Assembly: GCA_016714045.1 (NCBI GenBank)
Contig: JADJNY010000003.1
Coordinates: forward strand, 372,001 to 436,000
Direction: 5' to 3'
DNA length: 64,000 nucleotides
From: Planctomycetota bacterium
GTDB taxonomy: Bacteria > Planctomycetota > UBA1135 > GCA-002686595
The translations under genes were made by a program, and so were the position numbers. Shown one piece after another: positions 31,916 to 40,436 of this stretch. The notes below the pieces were generated by a model. It did no database searches, was not told where the DNA came from, and saw nothing but the letters and a program-made list of their open reading frames with translations. Within the stretch, counting starts at the first letter, position 1. Every line of letters starts with the position of its first letter.

Positions 31916-33493
31916 TCACCAGGTCACGCGCCAGCCGTTCGTGACGTTGAAGGTGGCGGGCGGGCAGAAGGCGGTCGCTGCGTTGCGGAAGTAGGTCTGG
32001 TACGACCGCACCGCGCCGCTCCCCGGCGTCACCTGCCCGCGCACGGACACGGACGGCGCGCCCGGGCTGGGGTAGGAGCTCGCGCCGGCCGAGCTCGCGC
32101 GCGTGGCGAGCCGGATCAGCGTCCCGCCCGCGCACCGCACGCCGTCGCCGAAGACGACGTCCGTCGCCGCGTCGCCCTGGAGGAAGAGGCACGTCGCCGT
32201 CGCCGGCATCCCGCTCGCCGAGAGGACGAGGGAATCGGGGCTCGTCCCGCCCGTCGCAGCGAGGAGCGCGCCCGACGCGTTGGCCGAGTGCGCGCACCCT
32301 CGCCCGGGCCCGCCGGAATTGCCGCACGGGCAGGGCGTCGTGACGTTCGCGTCGAGGCCGTCTCCGGCGCAGAACGCGGTCTGCGCACCGTTTCCGACCT
32401 GGACCACGAACGTCTCGGCGGTGGAGAGCCCGCCGTCGTCGACGAGCACGACGATCGTCGTCGTCCCCGCGGCGCCCGCGACGGGCGTCACGACGAGGGT
32501 CTGGTTCGCTCCGGCGCCCGACAGCGTGAGCCCCACGGGCGCCACGAGCGCCGGGTCGAGCGAGAACGCGCTCACGACGAGCTGGGCGAGCGGCGTCGTC
32601 GCGTCGACGATCGCGAACGGGAGCGGCGCCGAGGGCGTGTCGACGGCGAGCGCGAGGTCCGCGATCGGCGTCACGGTCGGCGGCGTCGCGCCCGGGTCGC
32701 CGAGCACGCCGTGCGCGCTGAACCACGCGCGTTCCAGCGCGTACACGTCGCTCGACCGCACCGCGTGCAAGTCGTGGCCGACGCCGTTCCACAGGTGGCG
32801 CGCGTTCGGGACCGAGTGCGCGTCGAGGACCGACTGCAGCATCGCCGATTGGGAGGGCGACACGGTCGTGTCGGCCGTCCCGTGGAGGAGCAGGAACGGC
32901 GTGGTGATCCCCTGGACCTCCTGCACGGTCGGCGACGGGAGCGTCGCGTCGGACGTGCCCGACGTGCCGCCGGCCGTGATCGCCGCGGCGCGCAGCTCGC
33001 CCGGGAGCAGTGCGCCGGCGAGGCCCGCGGTGAGGAACGCGCCCTTGCTGTTGCCGTACGCCGCGATGCGCGTCGTGTCGACGTCGTCGCGGCTCGCGAG
33101 GATCGTGAGGCACGCGCGCGCGCGTCGCTCGTTCTCCGCGCTCCATCCGTCCGTGCCTGGCGGGTAGGTGCTGTCGACGTGCGTGTAGTTCGGCGCGATG
33201 CAGACGAAGCCCCACGTGCGGAACACGGCGGCCTTTTGCGCCGAGAAGCTCGCGGCGGTGCCGCCCTGTCCGTGGCTCACGAGCACGGCGGGATGCGGCG
33301 CGACGCCGGTCGTGGGCTGGATCAGCTTGCCCGTGAGGACGCTGCCGCCGTCGCCCGGATCATAGGTCCAGTCCTCGCCGACGAGGTTGAACCCCGGGAG
33401 CGGCCCGCCGGGAGTGGCGAGTGCGCGGCTCGCCGGGCAGCACACTGCGCTCGCCGCAAAGCAGGCCGCCGCGACGCGCGACGCGAAGCGCAT
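31916..33493 (-). CDS. Secreted alpha/beta hydrolase with Ig-like and CPCGN domains
   Basis: The 525-residue protein starts at the ATG that opens the signal peptide (MRFASRVAAACFAASAVCC); the frame is open 21 codons further. An alpha/beta-hydrolase domain covers about 35-260. It shows the nucleophile elbow AAYGNSKGAF (Ser 149), Asp 208 (LLHGTADTT) and His 240 (NGVGHDLHA), as in dienelactone hydrolase/acetyl-xylan-esterase-like enzymes. An Ig/cadherin-like segment follows (about 270-370). The last 140 residues are the CPCGN domain (CPCGNSGGPGRGCAHSANAS ... SYQTYFRNAATAFC). Function is likely extracellular ester or polymer hydrolysis; substrate unknown. Confidence 0.87.
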   Translation of the reverse strand: MRFASRVAAACFAASAVCCPASRALATPGGPLPGFNLVGEDWTYDPGDGGSVLTGKLIQPTTGVAPHPAVLVSHGQGGTAASFSAQKAAVFRTWGFVCIAPNYTHVDSTYPPGTDGWSAENERRARACLTILASRDDVDTTRIAAYGNSKGAFLTAGLAGALLPGELRAAAITAGGTSGTSDATLPSPTVQEVQGITTPFLLLHGTADTTVSPSQSAMLQSVLDAHSVPNARHLWNGVGHDLHAVRSSDVYALERAWFSAHGVLGDPGATPPTVTPIADLALAVDTPSAPLPFAIVDATTPLAQLVVSAFSLDPALVAPVGLTLSGAGANQTLVVTPVAGAAGTTTIVVLVDDGGLSTAETFVVQVGNGAQTAFCAGDGLDANVTTPCPCGNSGGPGRGCAHSANASGALLAATGGTSPDSLVLSASGMPATATCLFLQGDAATDVVFGDGVRCAGGTLIRLATRASSAGASSYPSPGAPSVSVRGQVTPGSGAVRSYQTYFRNAATAFCPPATFNVTNGWRVTW

Positions 33494-33634
33494 GGAGCGG
33501 GCCGAGGACGTCGTCGATTCGGATCGTGTCGCGGCGGGCGTGTTCGCGGGGGGCATGCCTTCAGCTTGCCACCCCGCGCGGAATCACGGAACGGTCGGCG
33601 TCCGACGCGCGCGCGCGGGAGGTCCCGGGGGCCG

Positions 33635-34714
33635 TCACGGCGCCCAGTGGACGGCGAGCGCGTTCGAGACGTTGAACGTCGCCGGCGTGCAGAACGCCGC
33701 GGCGTTCCTGTAGTACGTCTGGTAGTACCGCATGCCCGGAGCCGCGATGCCCGCGCGCACGGAGACCGGCAGTTGTACCGGCGACGGGTAGCTCGCGCTC
33801 CCGCCCGCGATCGCGCTCGTGCCTAGGCGGATCAAGCTGCCGTCGATGCACCGCAGGCCGTCGCCGAAGACCGTGAGTGGGTCGGCCAGGTCGTTGCCCT
33901 GCAGGAAGATCGCGTTCGAATTCGGCATGCCCGACGTCGCGAGCACGAGCGTGTCGCCCGTGATCGACGACGCGCCACTCGCCGTGAGCGCCGCTCCGTT
34001 CGCGTCGACCGAGTTCGCGCACCCGTGGAGCGGCGCGCCGAAGTTCCCGCACGGACAGGAACCCCAGACGCTGTTGCTCGTGCCCGAGCAGAACGCCGTC
34101 GGGCTCGTCTCGTAGAAGTACTTCACTTCGAAGACTCCGTCGAACGCAATCGCCCCGATCAAGTCGACCGGAAACGTCGCGCCGCCCAAGAAGCGCCCGG
34201 CGTTCAACGTGAAGGTCTTGGTCCCGGGCGCGCCTTCGAATCCGCGGAAGTCGTCGACGTCGAACGGTGAAGTGAACGTGATCGTGCTCGGCGGGCCGCC
34301 GGGGGCCCCGGTGAAACTGTGCAGGGCGCCGGACGTCCCGCCGAAGTCGAGCGTGCCGTCGAAGGCCGACAACGGAAGCTGGTTGACCACGTACCCGGGC
34401 GACGAGAGCCAGCCGAAGTTGTCCACGGTGATGCTGACGGTCACACCGAGGAGGACCGTGATCACCGTCGGGCTCGTGTCGAGGTTCTCCATGCCGATCG
34501 ACCCGCTGGCCGTGCCCGAGAAGCGGACCTCGACCTGCGTGAGGTGCCCGATCGCCGGGTCGAACTTCGGCACCGTGAAGGTCGTGGAGTACGGCGCGCC
34601 CAGGCTGGGCGTCGTGATCGGCACGGTGTGCGTCACGACCTGCGCGCTCGCGAGCGCCGACGAGACGACGAATGCGACGAGGGTCCAGAGCGAGCGGACG
34701 GTCGGGGACGGCAT
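33635..34714 (-). CDS. Secreted choice-of-anchor-E-like protein with CPCGN domain (paralogue)
   Basis: The 359-residue protein has a signal peptide (MPSPTVRSLWTLVAFVVSSA, cleavage near ALASAQVV). Its choice-of-anchor-E-like module contains FTVPKFDPAIGHLTQVEV. The CPCGN domain starts GSCPCGNFGAPLHGC and ends RYYQTYYRNAAAFC, PATFNVSNA. It is a clear paralogue of the gene at 27,783 in length, order and motifs. AGGAAG five bases before the ATG supports the start. The frame is open upstream without coding character. Its function is unknown; the shared tail suggests common export or surface attachment. Confidence 0.85.
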   Translation of the reverse strand: MPSPTVRSLWTLVAFVVSSALASAQVVTHTVPITTPSLGAPYSTTFTVPKFDPAIGHLTQVEVRFSGTASGSIGMENLDTSPTVITVLLGVTVSITVDNFGWLSSPGYVVNQLPLSAFDGTLDFGGTSGALHSFTGAPGGPPSTITFTSPFDVDDFRGFEGAPGTKTFTLNAGRFLGGATFPVDLIGAIAFDGVFEVKYFYETSPTAFCSGTSNSVWGSCPCGNFGAPLHGCANSVDANGAALTASGASSITGDTLVLATSGMPNSNAIFLQGNDLADPLTVFGDGLRCIDGSLIRLGTSAIAGGSASYPSPVQLPVSVRAGIAAPGMRYYQTYYRNAAAFCTPATFNVSNALAVHWAP

Positions 34715-34909
34715 GGGGACTTCCTGGATCGTTGAACGAGCGCGACGCACCACCGACCCGAGCGAGGCCGCGACGGGGAGGTGCGTGTTTCCTCCGCCGC
34801 GTGCTGCGCTCCAACGTATCCGCATCGATCCACGCGCGCCACGCCCGGCGCGCTACCTCGGGACGCGCGCCGTCCCGGCCGCGTGCGCGCAACGTTCGCG
34901 CGGTAGGCG

Positions 34910-36466
34910 TCAGCGACCGAGCGCCTTCGCGTAGAAGGCCTTCGCGTCCTTCCCGAGCTGCTCGAGGTCCTTCGGCCGCACGTACATCATGTGACCGGCC
35001 TCGTAGTGCGCGAGCTCGATCCGCGCGCGGAGCTCGCGGTCCATGCCCAGGTGATCGAACGTGGACTGCGCGGCGAAGTAGGGCGTCGCGACGTCGTAGT
35101 ACCCGCACGCGACGAACACGCGCAGCGCCGGGTTGCGCGTCATCGCGCCGCGCAGCCGCTCCGCGACGTTGAGGTAGCGGTTCTCCGCGCCGTCGAACTT
35201 CCACGGGTGCACGCGCCCCGTGAGGATCTCGTACTCGACGTCGGACTCGAAGCGCAGATCGCGGCGCACGTAGTCGTTCATCGCCGCCGTGTACGGCCCC
35301 TGGATCGCGGAGTAGCTCGGGTCGTACTCCGCCGTGGCTCCGGCGGCGTCGCGGTCGGTCCCCGTGAAGCGCGCGTCGAGCCGGCCGACGGTGCGCCGCT
35401 CCGCGCGCAGGAGCTCCTTGTAGAAGCGCTCGTCGTCGACGCGCAGGTTGCAGTCGAGCACGAACTCCGGCGCGAGCCCCGTGTAGCGCGCGACCTTCGC
35501 TGCGATCACCGCGCGCTCCTCGTCAGGTAGCGCGACGCCGCGCGCGAGGGCGCGTGCGTACTCGTTCGACGCGAAGCCCTCGACCTCGGCGAGCGTCGCG
35601 CGCAGGTCCTTCGAGAGTTCGGGCGCGAGCTTCCCGTGGTAGAAGGCCGCCGCCGCGAGCGTCGGCAGGTACAAGGGGTGCGGGACGTCGTTTCCGACGT
35701 CCGCGCGCAACGTCTGGAAGTCGAGCACCGCGCTCACGAGCACGATGCCGTTCAGGTACATCCCGTGGCGCGATTGCAGCTCGTCCGCGAGCGCCGCGGC
35801 GCGCGTCGTGCCATAGCTCTCGCCCGCGAGGAACTTCGGGCTCGCCCACCGCGCCGAGCGCGTGGTCCACAGCCGGATGAACTCGGCGACGGACCGAACG
35901 TCGCCGTCGACGCCGTGGTACTCGTCCGGCGTCTCGCCGGGCGCCGCGCGCGAGAAGCCCGTCGAAACGGGGTCGATGAACACGAGGTCCGTGAACGCGA
36001 GCCACGACGAAGCGTTCGGCACGAGCCGGCCCGGCGGCGGCGCGCCGAGACCCTCGGGGCCGAGGTCGACGCGCTTGGGCCCGAGCGCGCCGAGGTGCAG
36101 CCACACCGACGACGAGCCCGGCCCGCCGTTGAAGCTGAACGTGACCGGACGCTCCGCCGGATCGGCGACGCCGTTCTTCGTGTAGGCGACGAAGAAGACG
36201 GACGCCTTCTTCTTGCCGTCCTCCGCGCGCAGGAGCAGCGTGCCCGCGGTCGCGGTGTAGGAGAGCTTCTGCCCGTCGAGCGCGAGCTCGTGCTGCGTCG
36301 GGATCTCGCGATCGGCGACCTCGGTCGCGTCCTTCGCGGTCTTCGCGGGCTCCTGCTTCGCGGCGGCGCCCGGCGCGTCGGCGGGACGTTCCTGCAGCGG
36401 CGCGGCGAAGGCGGCGGACGTGGCGAGGAGGATCGGGACCAGGGGCGAGAAACCGGCGGGGGGCAT
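34910..36466 (-). CDS. Secreted serine carboxypeptidase-like protein (peptidase family S10)
   Basis: The 518-residue protein has a signal peptide (MPPAGFSPLVPILLATSAAF, cleavage near FAAPLQ) and an Ala/Lys/Glu linker. The S10 domain follows, with FSFNGGPGSSSVWLHLGALG (oxyanion region), nucleophile Ser 217 in AGESYGTTRA, Asp 458 in CGYYDVATP and His 492 in EAGHMMYV. These form the expected Ser-Asp-His triad. S10 peptidases remove C-terminal residues from peptides at acidic pH; they are common in eukaryotes and less so in bacteria. AAGGAG nine bases before the ATG supports this start over further open frame upstream. Confidence 0.93.
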   Translation of the reverse strand: MPPAGFSPLVPILLATSAAFAAPLQERPADAPGAAAKQEPAKTAKDATEVADREIPTQHELALDGQKLSYTATAGTLLLRAEDGKKKASVFFVAYTKNGVADPAERPVTFSFNGGPGSSSVWLHLGALGPKRVDLGPEGLGAPPPGRLVPNASSWLAFTDLVFIDPVSTGFSRAAPGETPDEYHGVDGDVRSVAEFIRLWTTRSARWASPKFLAGESYGTTRAAALADELQSRHGMYLNGIVLVSAVLDFQTLRADVGNDVPHPLYLPTLAAAAFYHGKLAPELSKDLRATLAEVEGFASNEYARALARGVALPDEERAVIAAKVARYTGLAPEFVLDCNLRVDDERFYKELLRAERRTVGRLDARFTGTDRDAAGATAEYDPSYSAIQGPYTAAMNDYVRRDLRFESDVEYEILTGRVHPWKFDGAENRYLNVAERLRGAMTRNPALRVFVACGYYDVATPYFAAQSTFDHLGMDRELRARIELAHYEAGHMMYVRPKDLEQLGKDAKAFYAKALGR

Positions 36467-36870
36467 GCGGCGGAGCTCCTTTTCGCGCGGCAGGGTAGCG
36501 TCCACGGTGCGCCGGCTCCGCGCGGGAGGAACGCACGGCCTGCGGGCGACGTCTGGTCCGGAGTTCCTCGAGCCCGCCTTCGCCGTGGGCCGCGCGGGCC
36601 GCCGGCGACTCCATTGGCACCGGTGGCAACGGTGGCGCCGGTGGCGCACCCCGGGCGCGCCTCGGTCCGGCCGATCGAGGTGGCGCGGCGGGCGGACGCG
36701 CAGCTCACGCCCCCGGGGCGCGGCGCCCGACCTCCGCTGTCTCACGCTCCGATTCGCCCCGGCTTCTTGAGTGGATATAGGAACTTGGATTCAAGCCCGC
36801 CCCCGCGCGGCGTCGATGGTGCTCGCCGTGGTGACAGGCCGGCAGCCTGCTCCACGGGAGGTCGACACGG
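36467..36870. other. Intergenic region between the S10 peptidase and the prepilin cluster
   Basis: This 404-base gap separates divergent genes. It includes a low-complexity stretch near 36,618-36,660 based on GGTGGC-like units. No gene was found. GGGAGG at 36,856-36,861 is the ribosome-binding site of the first prepilin gene. No promoter stands out. Confidence 0.45.
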
Positions 36871-37257
36871 ATGGGGGGCATGGGCAGGCAGCAGCGCAGG
36901 AGTCGGACGCGATCGGGCATGTCCGTGCTCGAGGTCGCGATCGCGATCGCGATCGTGTCGGCGATCCTCCTCGGTTCGGCGAGCGCCTTCCTCGGGGCCA
37001 TGCGCGGCACACGCGAAGCGCGCAGCACGAGCCGCGCCGGCGTGTACCTCGCGAGCGTCATGGAGGACCTCGCGGCGCGGCCATACGCCGATCTGCTCGC
37101 GATGGACGGCGCCCAGCTCTACGAACAGGGCACCGCGGCGCGCTCCGACTACCTGGTCGATCTGAGCGTGTTCCCCGCGGCCGTCGACCTCTTGCAAATG
37201 CGCGCCATCGTGCGCGAGACCAGGGCAATCGCGAGATCGGCCGGCTCACCACCTTGA
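36871..37257 (+). CDS. Type II/IV prepilin-like protein (PilV/GspI type), end uncertain
   Basis: The 128-residue open frame has a prepilin leader and methylation motif: basic residues then SG^MSVLEVAIAIAIVSAIL, with Glu at +5 and a hydrophobic helix. It resembles PilV/GspI minor pseudopilins cleaved by PilD-type peptidase and placed in a pilus or secretion pseudopilus. The frame ends in RETRAIARSAGSPP. A neighbouring frame at 37,218-37,259 reads DQGNREIGRLTTLR, which is closer to the normal end of such proteins. One lost base near 37,215 would explain it. GGGAGG nine bases before ATG 36,871 supports the start. Confidence 0.75.
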   Translation: MGGMGRQQRRSRTRSGMSVLEVAIAIAIVSAILLGSASAFLGAMRGTREARSTSRAGVYLASVMEDLAARPYADLLAMDGAQLYEQGTAARSDYLVDLSVFPAAVDLLQMRAIVRETRAIARSAGSPP

Positions 37258-37259
37258 GG

Positions 37260-37894
37260 ATGCGACCGATGACCGTCGCAACAGCTGCGCGCGCGCGGGC
37301 TTCACGCTGCTCGAAGTGCTCGTGTCCCTGACGTTGTTCAGCGTGCTCGGCTACGGCGTCCTGCTCGCGCTCGGCGTCGGGCGGCAATCGCAGGACACGG
37401 TCGAGGAGCTCGTGGACGAGGCCCAGGCCATCCGCGGTGCGTCGAACGCGATCCTCGACGATCTGCGTGCGACCAACGCGGCGCATCTTTCGATCGACGT
37501 GCTGCCGGACGGAAACCACTCGGTGCGGATGCAGGCGTCGATCGAGGTCGGAGGTGCGATCACGTGGGGCGTCCACGAGCGCGAACTCGGGCCGACGCCG
37601 GCCGAGCAGGATCAAGCCGGCTGGTTCGTCCGCTATCTCGTCGTCGACACCTCCATCGCCGGTGGGGCCGTCGAGAAGCAGCTCGTGCGGCAGGTGCTCG
37701 ACGCGGGCGGGGAGCTGCGCCTCACGCGCACCCTGGCGCGCGGTCTGCGCGCTGGCGGAGGCGATGCGCCCGGGTTCAGGTTGGTCCAGCAGGGCGCGGT
37801 GTGGGAGGTGACCCTCTCCACCGCAGGTGTCCACGCGGGTCAGCCGCGGACGAGGATGATTTTCCATGCTCAGAGTCGCAACGAATCGACGTAG
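37260..37894 (+). CDS. Prepilin-like protein (PulJ/GspJ type) with a frameshift in the leader
   Basis: From 37,298 the frame reads GFTLLEVLVSLTLFSVLGYG, a canonical prepilin cleavage and helix region. It continues to 37,894 with an ordinary minor-pilin body. The ATGs that should start it (37,260 or 37,269, giving MTVATAARAR) are in another frame. Adding one G to the GGG at 37,297-37,299 would join them as ARARGFTLLEV. As written, the leader peptide is disconnected. The only starts in the body frame (for example GTG 37,316) would remove the processing site. The body is about 195 residues, normal for PulJ-like proteins. It follows the PilV-like gene directly. Confidence 0.75.
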
Positions 37895-39779
37895 TCGCCG
37901 GACGCTCCTCGCGCGGAAGGGGCGGCGCGGCAGCGCGCTCCTGTCAGCGCGCTCGTCGTGAGCGTGATGCCTGCTCGGCCTGCTCGCGGCCACGACCCAG
38001 ATCTCCGGAACCGAGGTGCACGACGCGCGGCGCGGCGTCGACCACGTGCGCGCGCAGTACGTCGCGGAAGCGGGCCTCGAGCGCGGGATGAGCTTCCTGC
38101 GCCAGACCGTGAAGAACACGAACGTCCACGATCCGCTCGCCGGGCTCGCCAGCCTGTTCGCCGCCGGCACGACGATCACGCCGTACGTCGGCGGGAGCTG
38201 CTCGGACGGCGCGCGCCGCGAAGGTGCGTACTCCGTCTCGATGACGCGCGTCGACGCCTCGCCGACGAGCATCACGATCGCGATCACGGCCACGGGCTAC
38301 TTGCCCGACGCGCCGGGTTCGGGCGCCGAACCAGAGGCCTGGTGCGCGCTGCGGAGCACGGTGCGCTACGACATCGCTCCGAGCCACGTGTTCGACTACG
38401 CCTACTTCATCAACAACTGGGGCTGGTTCTACGGCGACACGATCAAGGCAACGGCAACGTGCGCAGCAACGGTCAGTTCGACGGCGGCGGCTACGCGCCG
38501 ACCGTGACGGGCCAACCGCTTTACGACGCGGTCGCGTGGAACGGCACCACCGCTTCGCTGTCGGGCTACCAGGACGACAACGCGGACGGTCTCGCAGGAC
38601 GGCAACGACGGCGGGGTGTTCGCGGGCTGGGACATCGTCAACGCGGCGCACTTGCAGGGCGTCGGCAGGCACTGCGGCGAACCAGCACGAGTTCGAAGAC
38701 CAGATCGAGATGCCGAACCTCACGGACCTCGGCCAGTACGAGGCCGCGGCGCTCGGATGCCCACGCGACGATCAGCGTCGGGGGCTCCGTGGTCGTGAAC
38801 GGCGTCCTCGGCGACGACGCGACGGAGAAGCAGAACCTCTACCTCGTCGGGACGCCTGCGGATCCGATCGTGCTCAACGGTCCCGTCGTCGTGCGCGGCA
38901 ACGTGATCCTGAGCGGCACGGTCACGGGACAGGGCGCGATCTACTCGGGCGGCAACGTCTATTGCCCGAACTCGGTGCCGCTACCTGAACGGGCCGGGAC
39001 GCCGCGTCCCGGCGGACAACACGGAGGCGGCGACCGAAGCGTGGATCACCGCGAACTGGAACCAGGACTTCCTCGGTCTCTTCGCGCGCGAGAACGTCGT
39101 CGTCGGCGACTTCACGCACTCGTGGTGGCAGTCCTACGTCGGGTGGTGGATGGGCGCGGACATGAACCAGTCGGCGGAGGACGCGGGCGCCGACGGCATC
39201 CCGAACACGGTCGCCGGGCGCGACGGAATCCTCGGCACGGCGGACGACGACGTGCTCGAAGGCGACGGCGTGTTCACGGTCGAGTACTACACGGAAGCCG
39301 ATGCGGCCGCCGGGCTCATCCCGCCGGGCCGAAACGTCGGGGACGTGATCCCGGGATCGGGCGAGGACATCGACGGGGACGGCGCCTATGACGGCGCGAC
39401 CAGGCTGGCGAGCGTCAACCTGACGACGCCCCTCACGCCCGCGAATTGGGGCGGGAACATGCCGGGCAGCGGGATCGCCGCATACTCCGCGATCGCGAGC
39501 CTCTACGCGAACCAGCTCGACGGCGTCTTCTACACGAACCACTCTTTCTGCTGGCTCGTGCTCGGCGGAGCGGCCGCGCAGGTGAACGGCGCGCTCGTGA
39601 GCCGCAACGAGAACATCATCTACGGCACGCCGAGCTTGAACTTCAACCACGACGCGCGCCTCCTGGGTGGTGCGTCGGGCAAGGCCGCCAACCTGCTTCC
39701 GCGCGACCTCCTCCCGCCGCGCCTCCTGCGGTGGTCGAAGCTCGACACGGATCCCAACCGCTACCTCGGAGCACCCTGA
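37866..39779 (+). pseudogene. PilX/GspK-like pilus assembly protein broken by about seven frameshifts
   Basis: Translating piecewise across frames gives a coherent protein of about 635 residues. MLRVATNRRSRRTLLARKG leads to GSALLSA, then ALVVSVM, then LLGLLAATTQISGTEVHDAR and VRAQYVAEAGLERGMSFLRQ. Later come YFINNWGWFYGDTIK | GNGNVRSNGQFDGGGYAP, and | FAGWDIVNAAHLQGVG. Then follow | TAANQHEFEDQIEMPNLTDL, | VGGSVVVNGVLGDDATEKQN and | NTEAATEAWITANWNQDF, the last continuing to the stop at 39,779. Switches fall near 37,945, 37,972, 38,453, 38,593, 38,663, 38,758 and 38,985. The start is PilX-like (hydrophobic helix, EAG); the long body is not recognised. Coding quality within each piece is high, so the damage is recent or a sequence artefact. 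Confidence 0.75.
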
Positions 39780-40303
39780 TGCGCACTCCGCTGACTTTCC
39801 GCGGCGCGCTCGGGCTCTGCGCGCTCCTTGTCCTCGCCGTGCACCCGCTGCGCGCGCAAGCCCCGCTGGGCGGCGAGAACACGCCGGTGTCCGTCGCGCC
39901 GACGGCGCCGGAGCTCACGGTACCCGAGGTCGATTCGCTCCTGCGCGGCCGCAACCGCGGCACGCTGCACCCGGGCAACCCGCTCGAGCTCTCGCCGCGC
40001 GCAGCCCGCGGCGCGGACGGTCCCGCGCCCGCGCTCGTCGGAGCGGACGCGAGCTACCAGCGCGCGCTCGCGATGTACGACCAGCGCGCGCGGTTCCACG
40101 AGCCGCTCCCGCGCGCCGACGGCGCGGCGGAGCAGGCGGCACCCGTGCAAGGGCGAGGCCGACGCGCCGTGACGGAGGCGATGCCGGCGGCCCCGAACCG
40201 CGAGTGGATCGCGTTCGCGGGCATCGTCGCCGTGGTCCTCGGAGCGGGCTGGTACCTCCGCCGCGAGCCGCGCGCGCGGCCGCCGCGGCCGCAGGGCGGC
40301 TGA
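39779..40303 (+). CDS. Small protein with signal peptide and C-terminal membrane helix
   Basis: The 174-residue product begins MRTPLTFRGALGLCALLVLA, a signal peptide cleaved near PLRAQAP. It has a Pro/Ala-rich middle with ELTVPEVDSLLRGRNRGTLHP and a single helix near the end (about 142-162: EWIAFAGIVAVVLGAGWYLR) followed by basic residues. Its ATG overlaps the preceding stop (TGATG), making it the last gene of the prepilin operon. No family was recognised. The location suggests a role in pilus or pseudopilus assembly. Confidence 0.75.
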   Translation: MRTPLTFRGALGLCALLVLAVHPLRAQAPLGGENTPVSVAPTAPELTVPEVDSLLRGRNRGTLHPGNPLELSPRAARGADGPAPALVGADASYQRALAMYDQRARFHEPLPRADGAAEQAAPVQGRGRRAVTEAMPAAPNREWIAFAGIVAVVLGAGWYLRREPRARPPRPQGG

Positions 40304-40436
40304 ACGCCAGGGGCCGGGGCGCGACCGCTCGCGTGAGGCCGAGGCTCCGACGGCGACGCGCCGGGGTCGGGCCCGCGCGCAGAAAACCCCTGATCCGCTG
40401 AACCCTTCGTGCTCTCGACGGGGGTCCATCCCTGCG

